Assembly (NCBI GenBank): GCA_020637775.1
Contig: JACKJV010000006.1
Span: 62,001-126,000 of the forward strand
Reading direction: 5' to 3'
Source: Brucellaceae bacterium
GTDB lineage: Bacteria; Pseudomonadota; Alphaproteobacteria; Rhizobiales; Rhizobiaceae
DNA: 64,000 bases
The notes beneath the pieces were generated by a model that was not told the DNA's origin, made no database searches, and worked only from the letters and a program-made list of their open reading frames with translations. Shown here piece after piece: positions 53,175 to 62,939 of this stretch (positions within the stretch are counted from its first letter, which is position 1; every line of letters starts with the position of its first letter). Made by a program: the position numbers and the translations under genes.

Positions 53175-53999
53175 ATGACGGCGGCTGCAAACGGGGGCAA
53201 TGCAAAGGCCATGGCGCAAGGGGGCGAGGTGATCCTGAGCGCACGCGGCGTGACTGTCGGCTTTGGCGACAAGCTGGTGCTGGAGAACCTGGATCTGGAT
53301 GTTCGACGCGGCGAAATCCTCGGTTTCGTCGGTGCCTCGGGTGCCGGCAAGTCGGTGCTGTTGCGCACCATCCTGGGCCTGAATTCCAAGCAGGCGGGTA
53401 CGATAACGCTGTTCGGCCATGATCTCGACCGGCTGAACGAGGAAGAGCAGTTCGCCATCGATACCAACATGGGCGTGCTGTTCCAGCACGGCGCCCTGTT
53501 TTCCGCCCTGACGGTCAAGGAAAACATCCAGGTTCCGATGCGCGAATATCTCGATCTGCCCAGGCCGCTGATGGACGAACTGGCGCATCTGAAGATCGAG
53601 CTCGTCGGGCTGGCACCGGACGCGGCCGACAAGAAGCCGTCGGAACTGTCGGGCGGCATGATCAAGCGCGCCGCGCTGGCGCGTGCGCTGGCGCTGGACC
53701 CGGCCATCGTGTTTCTTGACGAGCCGACATCCGGTCTCGACCCGATCGGCGCGGCGGAGTTCGACGAACTGGTCGCCAACCTGCGCGACACGATGGGCCT
53801 GACGGTCTATATGGTGACCCACGATCTCGACAGCCTGTTCTCGGTCTGCGACCGGGTGGCGGTACTCGGCGACCGCAAGGTGCTGGTGGAGGGAACGGTT
53901 GAAAGCATGCTGGAAGTGGACCACCCTTGGGTGAAGGCCTATTTCCGGGGCAAGCGGGCACGCCAGATCGTGGCGCGGCCGGCAGGACAGGACGCCTGA
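53175..53999 (+). CDS. mlaF: MlaF-type ABC transporter ATP-binding protein
   Basis: A 274-residue ATPase. Walker A GASGAGKS lies at about 53-60, the Q-loop is in VLFQHGALFSALTV, the ABC signature is ELSGGMIKRAALARAL and Walker B is IVFLDEPTSGLDP, with the switch His in VTHDLDSLF. SALTV and GGM are typical of the MlaF/Ttg2A branch. It sits seven bases after mlaE and four bases before mlaD, so it is one operon. Confidence 0.94.
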   Translation: MTAAANGGNAKAMAQGGEVILSARGVTVGFGDKLVLENLDLDVRRGEILGFVGASGAGKSVLLRTILGLNSKQAGTITLFGHDLDRLNEEEQFAIDTNMGVLFQHGALFSALTVKENIQVPMREYLDLPRPLMDELAHLKIELVGLAPDAADKKPSELSGGMIKRAALARALALDPAIVFLDEPTSGLDPIGAAEFDELVANLRDTMGLTVYMVTHDLDSLFSVCDRVAVLGDRKVLVEGTVESMLEVDHPWVKAYFRGKRARQIVARPAGQDA

Positions 54000-54003
54000 G
54001 ACG

Positions 54004-55356
54004 ATGGAAACGAAAGCCAACTACGTCACCGTAGGAATCATCACGCTGTTGCTTATCGCGGCGGCCTTCGGCTTCGTCTACTGGACGGCGCGACCCAACC
54101 AGTATGCCGATTCCGCGCCGCTGCAAATTCTCATTCCCGGATCGGCCGCGGGCCTGGATCGCGGGTCGGCGGTGCTGTTCAACGGCGTGCGCGTGGGGCA
54201 GGTGGAGCGCGTCTTCATCGATCCCAACCAGCCGGGACTGGCCATCGCGGAGGCCAAGGTGGACCGGCTGACGCCGCTGACGCAATCGACCACCGCCAAT
54301 ATCGTCATTGCCGGCCTTTCCTTCGCCGCCAATATCGACCTGAGCGGCGGGAACACGGCCGAGCCCAACCTTCTGGCACAAGCCGCGGAGCAGGGAACCA
54401 TTGCCCAGATCCGCGCCAATCCGTCCAGTGTCAGCAATCTCACCGATACCGCGCAGCGCCTGATGACCCGCGCCGACCGCATGCTCACCAAGCTGGAGGA
54501 CGTGATCGACGAAGTGGGCGGGCCGGTGGCCAATACGGCAAGAAACGCAGAGACCTTCTCCAAGGCCCTGGCGGACAATGCCGAGGGCGTGGATGATTTC
54601 CTGGAAAGCGTCAGCTCACTGTCGGAGAGCCTGAAGGGCGTTTCGGGACGCCTCGATTCAACTTTGGCGGCCGCCGAGGACGTGCTCAAGTCGGTCGATC
54701 CCGACAAGGTGGCCGGCATCGTGGACAATGCGGACGGATTCATGAAACGGCTCAACGAATCGACCGGCGACCTGGACAGGATCATGGCCGATGTCTCGAA
54801 GGCGTCCGCATCGCTGGCCGATCTTGGCGGCAAGGCGGCGCAGACCTTCGACCAGGTGGACCGGATCGTGGCCGGGGTCAAGCCGGAAGACGTCGAGGTG
54901 ATGGTTTCCAATTTCCGCAAGGCGAGCGAGGATATTTCCTCGGTCTCCGAACGGGTAGCGGGCAAGGGCGAGGATATCGACCAGATCATCGCGGACGCGC
55001 GCCAGACCATGGAGCGGCTGAATGCCGCTTCGGCGCGGGTCGACGGGCTGCTGTCCAAGGTGGACGGGCTGATCGACACCGAGGAAGGCAAGGGCCTTTT
55101 CGCCGAGGCGCGCGAGACACTGCGATCGTTCCGCACGGTAGCGGACACGCTCAACGAGCGGCTTGGCCCGATCACCGCTGGCCTGTCGCAATTCTCGACC
55201 ACCGGCCTCAGGGATGTCGAGGCCTTCGTCAGGGAAGGCCGGCGGGCGATCGGCCGCATCGAATCCGCCATTACGGACCTGGAGCGCAATCCGCAACGGA
55301 TCATAACCGGTGGAGCAGGGGAGGTCCGGACGATCGATGGCCGAACACGGCGTTGA
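54004..55356 (+). CDS. mlaD: MlaD-type MCE-domain protein
   Basis: A 450-residue periplasmic lipid-binding subunit with an N-terminal anchor (METKANYVTVGIITLLLIAAAFGFVYW). The MCE domain follows (SAAGLDRGSAVLFNGVRVGQVERVFID), then a long alpha-helical region (residues about 140-430) predicted as coiled coil. Longer C-terminal helices than E. coli MlaD are usual in alphaproteobacteria. It is the third gene in the mlaEFD operon. A 122-base gap without an obvious gene separates it from the lipoprotein. Confidence 0.92.
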   Translation: METKANYVTVGIITLLLIAAAFGFVYWTARPNQYADSAPLQILIPGSAAGLDRGSAVLFNGVRVGQVERVFIDPNQPGLAIAEAKVDRLTPLTQSTTANIVIAGLSFAANIDLSGGNTAEPNLLAQAAEQGTIAQIRANPSSVSNLTDTAQRLMTRADRMLTKLEDVIDEVGGPVANTARNAETFSKALADNAEGVDDFLESVSSLSESLKGVSGRLDSTLAAAEDVLKSVDPDKVAGIVDNADGFMKRLNESTGDLDRIMADVSKASASLADLGGKAAQTFDQVDRIVAGVKPEDVEVMVSNFRKASEDISSVSERVAGKGEDIDQIIADARQTMERLNAASARVDGLLSKVDGLIDTEEGKGLFAEARETLRSFRTVADTLNERLGPITAGLSQFSTTGLRDVEAFVREGRRAIGRIESAITDLERNPQRIITGGAGEVRTIDGRTRR

Positions 55357-55478
55357 CTCCTGCGCCCTGGAGGCGCACAAGTGCGCCGGGCGCAATCATG
55401 TGTTGACAGGGGGTCGGGCCTTTCCACAGGTCCGGGTAAATAGCGTGAGAGTAACCCGGTGGACGAAGGGGTCCGGCA

Positions 55479-56108
55479 ATGAGCGCTGACAGGTCTCGTC
55501 TTGCCGGGAAGGGCATTTTCCGCGGCCTGGCTGCCGCCGTGGTGACGGTGGGGCTGTCGTCCTGCGCCCTCATCGGCGGCACACCGCAACCGCTCGACAC
55601 ATTCGATCTTTCGGCGGCACGTCCGCCGTCCAGCGGGCCTGGCACGGTGCGCCGGCAGGTGCTGGTCACGGAGCCGGTTGCGCTGAAGGCGCTGGATGGC
55701 GAAAACATCATGCTGCGCCCGGCGCCCGGCGAAATCGCCTATCTGGATGGCGCGCAGTGGAGCGACCGCCTGCCGAAGGTGATCCAGGCGCGGCTGATCG
55801 AGAGCTTCCAGCGCTCGGAGCGCATTCGCGGTGTCGGCCGTCCGGGAGAAGGGCTGGCCATCGACTACCAGCTCATCACGGATGTGCGCAGCTTCGAAGT
55901 GCTGCTCGATGGCGGAAGCCCGCGCGCGCGCGTTGCGCTGTCGGTGCGCCTGCTGAACGACCGCAGCGGCGTCGTGGCACGCCAGCGGGTGTTCGAGGCT
56001 GAGGCGCCGCTTGCGGGGTCTTCGAATGGCGATTACGTGCGGGCGCTCGATGCCGCCTTCAACCAGGTGGCCGGCGAAATCGTGGAATGGGCGCTGCGCG
56101 CAATCTGA
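55479..56108 (+). CDS. ABC-type transport auxiliary lipoprotein (PqiC-like)
   Basis: A 209-residue lipoprotein: the signal ends in VGLSSC (lipobox cysteine near residue 27-28). The rest resembles the PqiC/YmbA-type 'ABC-type transport auxiliary lipoprotein' fold, with TFDLSAARP and SDRLPKVIQARLIESFQRS-like segments and AIDYQLITDVRSFEV. It accompanies Mla/MCE systems and probably contacts the outer membrane. The operon ends with a strong terminator about 100 bases downstream. Confidence 0.85.
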   Translation: MSADRSRLAGKGIFRGLAAAVVTVGLSSCALIGGTPQPLDTFDLSAARPPSSGPGTVRRQVLVTEPVALKALDGENIMLRPAPGEIAYLDGAQWSDRLPKVIQARLIESFQRSERIRGVGRPGEGLAIDYQLITDVRSFEVLLDGGSPRARVALSVRLLNDRSGVVARQRVFEAEAPLAGSSNGDYVRALDAAFNQVAGEIVEWALRAI

Positions 56109-56203
56109 GGGTTGGGCGCCACGGGGCAAGCGCACAAGGGCGGTGCGCCCGATGCTTTGCCAGCAACCCGGCGCCGATGTTCAAATCACTGGATGAGTCA
56201 TAG

Positions 56204-56236
56204 AAAAAGGCGGGCTACCGGAGGCCCGCCTTTTTT
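56204..56236. terminator. Bidirectional rho-independent terminator
   Basis: AAAAGGCGGGC (56205-56215) pairs with GCCCGCCTTTT (56224-56234) around an 8-base loop, followed by further T on the plus strand and preceded by A on that strand (so a T-run on the minus strand). It lies between the converging mla operon and the GPR-like gene. Confidence 0.9.
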
Positions 56237-56264
56237 CATTGCTCGTCGATGGTGTCTGCCTCGG

Positions 56265-59200
56265 TCAGCGCAGACGCCCGCTTGCGTGGGCGAGCATGGT
56301 GTAGACCTTACCCTGTTCGGACGCGAGATAGCTTTGGGCGACCGAGGGATCGCGCTCGTTGCGGGTCACGTCCGCCAGAAGCCGTTCGAAATCGTCGCAA
56401 TAGCGGTCCACCACGGTGCGGAATTCGCCGCTGGACTGATATTTGCTGCGGATCTCGTCAAAGGTCTGTTGTCCCTTGAGCGTGTAGAGACGCCGGGTGA
56501 AGACGTTCCGTTCGCCGTTGGAGTAGCGCTTCCACAGGTCCATCGCCGCTTCGTGGTCGATGGCGCGGGCGATGTCGACGGAGATCGAGTTCAGCGAATC
56601 GACCACCTGGCGCGGCGACCGGGTGTCGGCCACCGGACGGCGCGGCGCGGGTGCCTCATCAGCCGAGGCGCGGCGCAGGAGATCCTGTACCCAGCCGCCG
56701 GATTGTTCTGCTTGCGGGGCAGGCTCGCGTGCCGGGGTTGCGGGACGGGCAGGCGCCTCGCTGCGGGAATAGTCCATCGCTGCGCGATATTGCGGCTCGG
56801 GTGCCGGGGCAGGAGCCGGGGCCGGCGCGGGCGCGGGAGCAGGGCGCTCGGCGCGCGCGGGGGCCGGCGGTTGCGGCGCGGGCTGAGCCGGCTGCTGCGA
56901 GACACCGAAGGCGCGACCCGACCGGGTGACGATTTCCGACAGTTCCTTGAGCGCGTTGATCTGCTCGGAAACGGCGCGGCGCATGGCCGTGGTCGATTCA
57001 CGGGCTTCCTCCGGCATGTCGAGTACGCCGCGGCGCAATTCCTCGCGCGTGGCCTCCAGTTCCGACCGGATTGCGCCGGCGGAGCGGCGGATTTCGTCCG
57101 TCGCGCCGGAAAAGCGCTCGGTTGCGGCGTCAATGACCTGCTGGATGGCTTCGCGCATCTGCTCGGCCGTGTCGCGGGTGCGGCCCTCGGCCGCGCTGGC
57201 GGAACGGGTAACGAGCGCCTCGAAGCCGCGCATGGCGTTCTGGATTTCCTCGGACTTGGCAATCAGGCCGGACGAGAGGTTTTCCAGCGCTTCACGGCGC
57301 TCCGAAAGCGTGGCGTCGAGATTGCCCTGGGCAGAGCCGATCACGGTGGAGGCATTGTTGAGAAGTTCACCATGTTCCTCCAGCCGCCGGGCCAGCGACG
57401 CGATCTGGGTGAGCGCGCCGGTGGACAGTTCGCCCAGCTTGGTGGTCGAAGTCTCCAGGATATTGGCTGACGTGCTGAAAGTCTGGGCTGCCCGCTCGGC
57501 CCGTGCCGAGAAGGATTCCGTCGTCGCGGCGAGGCGCTCGTCGACCTCGCCGAGATTGCTGCGGGCCATGTCGATCAACTGGCCGAGGCGTGCGTTCGAG
57601 GCGGTAAGGCGTCCGATCAGCGAATCGACGTTCTCGGTCAGCGATGTGCTGGCGCTTTCGACGGCCGACAGTGTTTCCGCCGTGCGGGCCTGAAGCGCGT
57701 TGACCAGGGCCTGGTTCTCGGCGCGCAGCCGCTGGGATGCCTCCGCCGTCGCCTGTTCCAGCGTCTGCTTCATGGCATCGCCGCTCGCCGCGAAGCGTTC
57801 GACCAGCGGGCGGGCTTCCTCGTCGAGGACGCGGGACATGTCTGCCGTGCGCTGTGCCAGTGTCGCGTTGAGATCCTCGGCGCTGGCCGCAATCGTGCGG
57901 GCGGCGTCGCTCGTGCCCTGCGTGATGTGCTGATTGACGGCGCGGAACGTGCCGGCGATCGCATCGGCCTTGGCGGTCAACTGGCTCTCGGATTCGGCGA
58001 CCTTTTCACCAAGGCGCGCGGCGATCTGCTCGGCACCATCGGCCAGCCGGCGTTCCGCATCGGTGATCTGGTTGCCCAGACGCTGAACGACGGCATCGGC
58101 TTCGCCGGCCATGCGGGACTGCAGGTCAGCGAAGATGCCGGCAATGGCCTGCGAACGGCTCTCGAGCTGCTCGGTGGTCGCGGTCGCCCGGTCCAGAAGG
58201 CGGCCATCGACATTCATGAAAGCGTTCTCGATGTCGGCGATGGCGGTACGGACCTGCTCGGCATTGCGCTCGATCATCGCACCGATATGGGCGTCCTTTT
58301 CCGAAAGCGCGGCGATGATGGCGTCGATCCGCTGCTGGAGCGCGTTGGACGAACTGCCGACGGTTTCCGCAAGAACGCGGTCGGCATCGGTGAGTGCCTG
58401 TTCGACGCGGGCCACCGTCTGGTCCGCCTGTCCGCCGAAGCGTTGCGTGGCTTCGGAGAAGACGCGTTCGAGGTCGGCCGTGCGGTCGGCGATCTGCCGC
58501 TGCGCCTCGTCAAAGCTCCTGCCAGTCTCGCTCTGGAGATGGGCGGTCGCCTCGATGATGCGATCACGCAGGCTCTGGGCGACGGTGCCGGCGCTTTGTT
58601 CCAGCGCCTTGCGGACATTGTCCACGCCGATCGACAGCGCCCGTTCCATGGTCGAGGTACGCTCATCAATGATGCCGGACTGGCGCAGGAACGCGGTTTC
58701 CAGCTTCTCCACATCCTTCTCGACATCCGCGGTGATCTGGCTGCGGATAGCCTGGAAATTTTCCAGGTGACGCGAGATGGCTTCGCGGAAGGCGTCGCGA
58801 TCTTCGCCGGCGCGGGCGAATTCGCCCGCCATGGCGTCGAGAATCTGCTGGCGGTGGCCATCGATCTTCGAGACTTCCTCTCCGATGAGGGCGGCAATGC
58901 GCGACCGGTCGGCCTCGGCGCGGGAAATCTCGTCGGAAATGAAGCGGGCCAATTGCTCACGGCTTTCGGACGTGCGCGCGAAATCGGCCGAGAGCTGCTC
59001 GGCCAGCCGGTCGCGGGCCGCCGCCGCCTTCTCGATGTCATCGGCCAGAAGGGCGCCGATCTGCTGGCGTGCGTCATCAAGGCGGATGGCCATGCGATTG
59101 GCGGTCTCGTCCAGTTGCCCGGTCAGGAGGTTGAAGGTCTCGTTGAGACGGCCGGCCATCGACGTACTGGTCTGGTCGAGGCGTCCTGCGACTTCGCTCG

Positions 59201-61790
59201 CCGTTTCGTCGAGGCGCAGGCGAATCGTCTCGGAATTCGCCGAGAGCCTGCCGGTCACTTCGTCCGCTGCCGTATCGAAGCGGCTGCGAATGGCACCGGC
59301 GGTTTCGTCCAGCCGCCCGGTGATCCCCGTGGCCGTCGAATCGAGCTGGATGCGGATCGTCTCGGCCGTCTCGCTCAACCTGCCGGTCACGGCGTTTCCG
59401 GTCTCACTGATCTGTGAGGTGACAGAGGCGCCGGTACTGTCGACACGGCTGCTGAGATCGGTCGCGGTTTCGACCATCCGTTCGGTGACCGAGCCTGCGG
59501 TTGCGGCAAGATTGTTGCGAATGGAATTGGCCGCGGCTTCCACACGGGAGACCAGCTTTTCGGAGGTTTCCTCGACATGGCTGCCGGCATTGCGCGCGGT
59601 TTCGTCCAGCCGGCTGGAAAGGGTGCCGGCGGTTTCCTCGAACCGGCTGGCAATGGCAGCCGTCTTCTCGTCAAACGAACCGGTGAGGGCCGCCGTCCTT
59701 TCGTCGAAGGCGCTGGTTATGGCCGTGGTGCGCTGCTCAAGATTGCCCGTGATCGCCGCGGCCCTTTCGTCGAGCGCACCGGTCAGGGCGGTCGTCTTCT
59801 CATCGAAAGCGCCGGTTATGGCGGCCGTCTTTTCGTTGAATGTGTCGGCAATGATGGCCGACTTTTCCTCGAACGCGCCGGTGATGGCCGTGGTCCGCTC
59901 TTCCAGGCCGGCGGCTATGGTGGCGGCGTTTTCCTCCAGGCGGCTGCGCAGGGCGGCCGTCTTTTCGTCCAGCATGGCGCCGGTGTTGGAGACGAAGCCG
60001 GCCATGTCTTCGCTGATGGCCGTTTTGCCCTGTTCGATGAGGCCGCTGACCTCGTCGCGTCCGGCATTGAATGTGGTGGCGATCTCGCGGGTACGCTCCA
60101 GCAGGGATTCGTTGATCTGGCGTGCGCGGGCTTCCAGCGCCTCGTTGAGCCGCTGCGTTCCCGTGTCGAGGGCCTGTGCGCGGGTTTCGAACTCGCCGAT
60201 CAGCGCCTGACCGCGTTCGGCCAGCGTCGCCTGGATCTCGTTCAGGCGGCGGTCGAATTCGCTGTTCAGCGAGGCAGACGTGTCGCCGAGCAGGGAAACG
60301 AGACCGGAGCCGCGCTCTTCCAGCATCACATTGAGCGCATTCGTCCGCTCTTCCAGCGCGGAAGACAGGCTGCTGGTGCGCTCGTCGAGCACCGAAGACA
60401 GGCGCCCCGTCTTTTCCTCGATGGCGGCGCCGAGGCTGCCGGACCGCTCATCCAGGGCGGATGTCAGCGTGGCAGCGCTTTCGTTCAGGCGCTCCACCAA
60501 GGCACGGGTGCGTTCGTCGATGGAGGCGGACAAGGTGCCGGCAGCGGCTTCCGTCCTCTCGCTCAGCGTGGCGATCCGCGTGTCGAGCAGGTTGGCGAAC
60601 GCCTCGCCCGATGTGGAAATGCGGTTGGTGATGGCGTCGGTGCGCTCGTCGATGGTCTGGAAGATCGCAGACCCGCTGTCATTGATCCGGCTGACAAGGT
60701 TCTCGCCCGACAGGTTGATCTGGGTGGCGAGTTGGCGGGCGGCATCGAGCACGTTGGTCTTGATGATGTCGGAAGAGCGCGACATCTCCTCCTTCAACTG
60801 TTCATGCGTCCCGGAGATGGAAGAGCGCACGCGTTCGGCGTGGGAAATCACCGCCTCGCGTTCGTTTCCGAGGCCATCGACCAGCGTGCGGATGCGGATC
60901 TCGTTGTCGGAATAGGCGCGTTCGAGTTCGTTGACTTCCGAATGGACGAGCGTTTCCAGTTCGACGGCGCGCGCCAGCGTGCGCTCTATGCCTTCGCCAA
61001 GCGCCTGGACCTCGCGCCGCACGGCCTGGCCCACGGTGGCCACACGGTCGGTGGCCAGATGTTCCGGCTCGGCCAGCCGGTAGGCGATTTCCGTCATGCT
61101 CTGAGCGGCGAGCTTCATGTCCTGGGCGCGGCGCACCATGACGCCGAAGGCCCAGAAAAGCATGCAGGGAACAAGGATCGCGACCGAAAGGCCGATGGCG
61201 TAAGGCGTGGTCGCGAATTCCTGGAACGACGAGATTTCCCAGATCTGCGGCGAGAACAGCATGTCGCCGATCGCCATGCCGCCCAGAATCCAGACGACGC
61301 AAAGGCCGGCGATGACCCAGTAGATGGCCGTCGAGGAGCGCCGGTTCATGGCCTTGAGAAGGGCACGGTGGTCGCGCTGCCGGTCGTCATTGGCGGCGGC
61401 GATGGCAGCGGGCTGACGTGGCGTTTCCTGCCTGCCGGCATCTGTCTGCGCGGAAGGCTTCGGTGTCAATGCTGCGTCGGCGGCGGGGTCGATGGCGGGC
61501 TTCCGGTCCTTGACGGCGCCGGCTGCGGCCGCACCCGCGGCCGCACTTGCCGTGGCTGCCGCAGCAGCGCCGCCCGCCGGGTCCGTATCGTCGGCGCTCT
61601 TGCCTGCCGATGCGATCTCGCCGGCGGCGGCATCAATCCGTGCCTCGAAATCATCAAGGGAATCCCCGAGATCCAGGTCGATGTCCTCCACATCGCTGGC
61701 GTCGAGGTCGAAGTCGATGTCGAGCTCTTCATCAAGCGCCGAATCCACTGCCTGGTCCAGATCAGCCGTCTGTTTGGGTGTCGTCGCCAT
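56265..61790 (-). CDS. rgsE: Giant apolipoprotein-like coiled-coil membrane protein (GROWTH POLE RING / RgsE homologue)
   Basis: 1841 residues. An acidic N-terminus (residues 1-60) is followed by an Ala-rich linker, two membrane helices at about 155-176 and 197-218, and then about 1300 residues of nearly pure helix with an 11-residue period (units such as AFDEKTTALTG, ALDERAAAITG). A Pro/Ala-rich linker ends in a conserved globular tail (SVDIARAIDHEAAMDLWKRY and following). This layout matches the apolipoprotein-like GPR/RgsE protein that forms a ring at the growing pole of Agrobacterium/Sinorhizobium cells. The strand, size and downstream terminator agree. The Hpt gene beside it is also in keeping with that locus. 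Confidence 0.88.
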   Translation of the reverse strand: MATTPKQTADLDQAVDSALDEELDIDFDLDASDVEDIDLDLGDSLDDFEARIDAAAGEIASAGKSADDTDPAGGAAAAATASAAAGAAAAGAVKDRKPAIDPAADAALTPKPSAQTDAGRQETPRQPAAIAAANDDRQRDHRALLKAMNRRSSTAIYWVIAGLCVVWILGGMAIGDMLFSPQIWEISSFQEFATTPYAIGLSVAILVPCMLFWAFGVMVRRAQDMKLAAQSMTEIAYRLAEPEHLATDRVATVGQAVRREVQALGEGIERTLARAVELETLVHSEVNELERAYSDNEIRIRTLVDGLGNEREAVISHAERVRSSISGTHEQLKEEMSRSSDIIKTNVLDAARQLATQINLSGENLVSRINDSGSAIFQTIDERTDAITNRISTSGEAFANLLDTRIATLSERTEAAAGTLSASIDERTRALVERLNESAATLTSALDERSGSLGAAIEEKTGRLSSVLDERTSSLSSALEERTNALNVMLEERGSGLVSLLGDTSASLNSEFDRRLNEIQATLAERGQALIGEFETRAQALDTGTQRLNEALEARARQINESLLERTREIATTFNAGRDEVSGLIEQGKTAISEDMAGFVSNTGAMLDEKTAALRSRLEENAATIAAGLEERTTAITGAFEEKSAIIADTFNEKTAAITGAFDEKTTALTGALDERAAAITGNLEQRTTAITSAFDERTAALTGSFDEKTAAIASRFEETAGTLSSRLDETARNAGSHVEETSEKLVSRVEAAANSIRNNLAATAGSVTERMVETATDLSSRVDSTGASVTSQISETGNAVTGRLSETAETIRIQLDSTATGITGRLDETAGAIRSRFDTAADEVTGRLSANSETIRLRLDETASEVAGRLDQTSTSMAGRLNETFNLLTGQLDETANRMAIRLDDARQQIGALLADDIEKAAAARDRLAEQLSADFARTSESREQLARFISDEISRAEADRSRIAALIGEEVSKIDGHRQQILDAMAGEFARAGEDRDAFREAISRHLENFQAIRSQITADVEKDVEKLETAFLRQSGIIDERTSTMERALSIGVDNVRKALEQSAGTVAQSLRDRIIEATAHLQSETGRSFDEAQRQIADRTADLERVFSEATQRFGGQADQTVARVEQALTDADRVLAETVGSSSNALQQRIDAIIAALSEKDAHIGAMIERNAEQVRTAIADIENAFMNVDGRLLDRATATTEQLESRSQAIAGIFADLQSRMAGEADAVVQRLGNQITDAERRLADGAEQIAARLGEKVAESESQLTAKADAIAGTFRAVNQHITQGTSDAARTIAASAEDLNATLAQRTADMSRVLDEEARPLVERFAASGDAMKQTLEQATAEASQRLRAENQALVNALQARTAETLSAVESASTSLTENVDSLIGRLTASNARLGQLIDMARSNLGEVDERLAATTESFSARAERAAQTFSTSANILETSTTKLGELSTGALTQIASLARRLEEHGELLNNASTVIGSAQGNLDATLSERREALENLSSGLIAKSEEIQNAMRGFEALVTRSASAAEGRTRDTAEQMREAIQQVIDAATERFSGATDEIRRSAGAIRSELEATREELRRGVLDMPEEARESTTAMRRAVSEQINALKELSEIVTRSGRAFGVSQQPAQPAPQPPAPARAERPAPAPAPAPAPAPAPEPQYRAAMDYSRSEAPARPATPAREPAPQAEQSGGWVQDLLRRASADEAPAPRRPVADTRSPRQVVDSLNSISVDIARAIDHEAAMDLWKRYSNGERNVFTRRLYTLKGQQTFDEIRSKYQSSGEFRTVVDRYCDDFERLLADVTRNERDPSVAQSYLASEQGKVYTMLAHASGRLR

Positions 61791-62114
61791 ACCGCATTAC
61801 TTTCTTTCTGGCAGGACTCGCCTGCATGTCGCACACATCCGGTCCCTGCCTCCGGACGCAGTTCGAGCCCCACGTTACTCCAACACTGCGTATCGTAGTG
61901 GCACACCGAGGGAATTGAAACCGGCAAACGCGGCGATGCTTAAATGTTTAAACATAAGGTTAACAGCCTGTGGCCAGCGGCATTTCCCGTTCGGATTTTT
62001 CAGGCGCGAATCCGGCAAAAGCATGAAGAAGATGTGGCAAATGCAGGCGTTAACCCGATCTCCACAGGCTTCATGCCATCATCCAGGCTGTCAGGACAAA
62101 GCGGGGACAGCATC
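61791..62114. other. 324-base divergent intergenic region between the GPR-like and Hpt genes
   Basis: No gene is supported. It contains the perfect palindrome ATGTTTAAACAT (61944-61955) and a nearby TTAAC at 61970, within a locally AT-rich stretch. The rest is GC-rich with no obvious structure. A CtrA-like TTAA-N7-TTAA site is not exactly present (the spacing here is 8). Confidence 0.6.
61944..61955. promoter_or_regulatory. 12-bp palindrome ATGTTTAAACAT
   Basis: A perfect palindrome in the divergent promoter region between the GPR-like gene and the Hpt gene. Possible regulator site; assignment is speculative. Confidence 0.3.
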
Positions 62115-62489
62115 ATGGCAGCGTGCAAAAGGGAAAATGTCGCCTTTGACCGGCCTGGCGGGGAAACCTGTCCGAAGGCCTCCAGGAGGCCCATCGACAT
62201 GGACCAACTGGAAAAGCAGACATCGGGCGATCGTGCGCTGGAGCAGGATGTGCTGGCCATGTTCGCCCAGCAGGCCGCGCTGACGCTCGACGCCATCGCC
62301 TCCGCCGACGCGGCGGCGCGCAAACGCCTTGTGCATACGCTGAAGGGATCGGCGCGCAGCATTGGCGCCATGCGGCTGGCGGCATCCTGCGAGCGCGTCG
62401 AAGGCACACCGATGGAAGCCAGGGCGATTGCCGGGCTGGCGCGCGAGGTGGGCGCCGTGCGCGATTTCATCGCTGCCATCTGCCGCTGA
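62115..62489 (+). CDS. Hpt domain histidine phosphotransfer protein
   Basis: A 124-residue protein with a four-helix Hpt domain. LVHTLKGSARSIGA carries the phospho-accepting histidine (HxxKGS), preceded by RALEQDVLAMFAQQAALTLDAI. An N-terminal tail beginning MAACKRENVAFDRPGGETCP is typical of this alphaproteobacterial small Hpt. The frame opens at 61944, but the ATG at 62115 gives that N-terminus. It would relay phosphate between a kinase and a response regulator; neither is adjacent. Confidence 0.85.
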   Translation: MAACKRENVAFDRPGGETCPKASRRPIDMDQLEKQTSGDRALEQDVLAMFAQQAALTLDAIASADAAARKRLVHTLKGSARSIGAMRLAASCERVEGTPMEARAIAGLAREVGAVRDFIAAICR

Positions 62490-62530
62490 GTCGAAATCGG
62501 GGCCGGCACGCGACGGGCGAGTTGACTTGA

Positions 62531-62908
<378 letters not shown>

Positions 62909-62939
62909 TCCGCCGCCGGATCGTCGCTGCCGGCATGCA

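Noticed and set aside
59577..61898. A 773-residue plus-strand open frame, and others, within 56.9-61.9 kb
   Set aside because: All are antisense shadows of the repetitive 1841-residue protein. They show repeated Gly/Arg-rich translations and no ribosome-binding sites.
61941..61974. CtrA binding site TTAA-N7-TTAA between the GPR-like and Hpt genes
   Set aside because: TTAA pairs are present but the spacing is 8 rather than 7, and no second full match exists.
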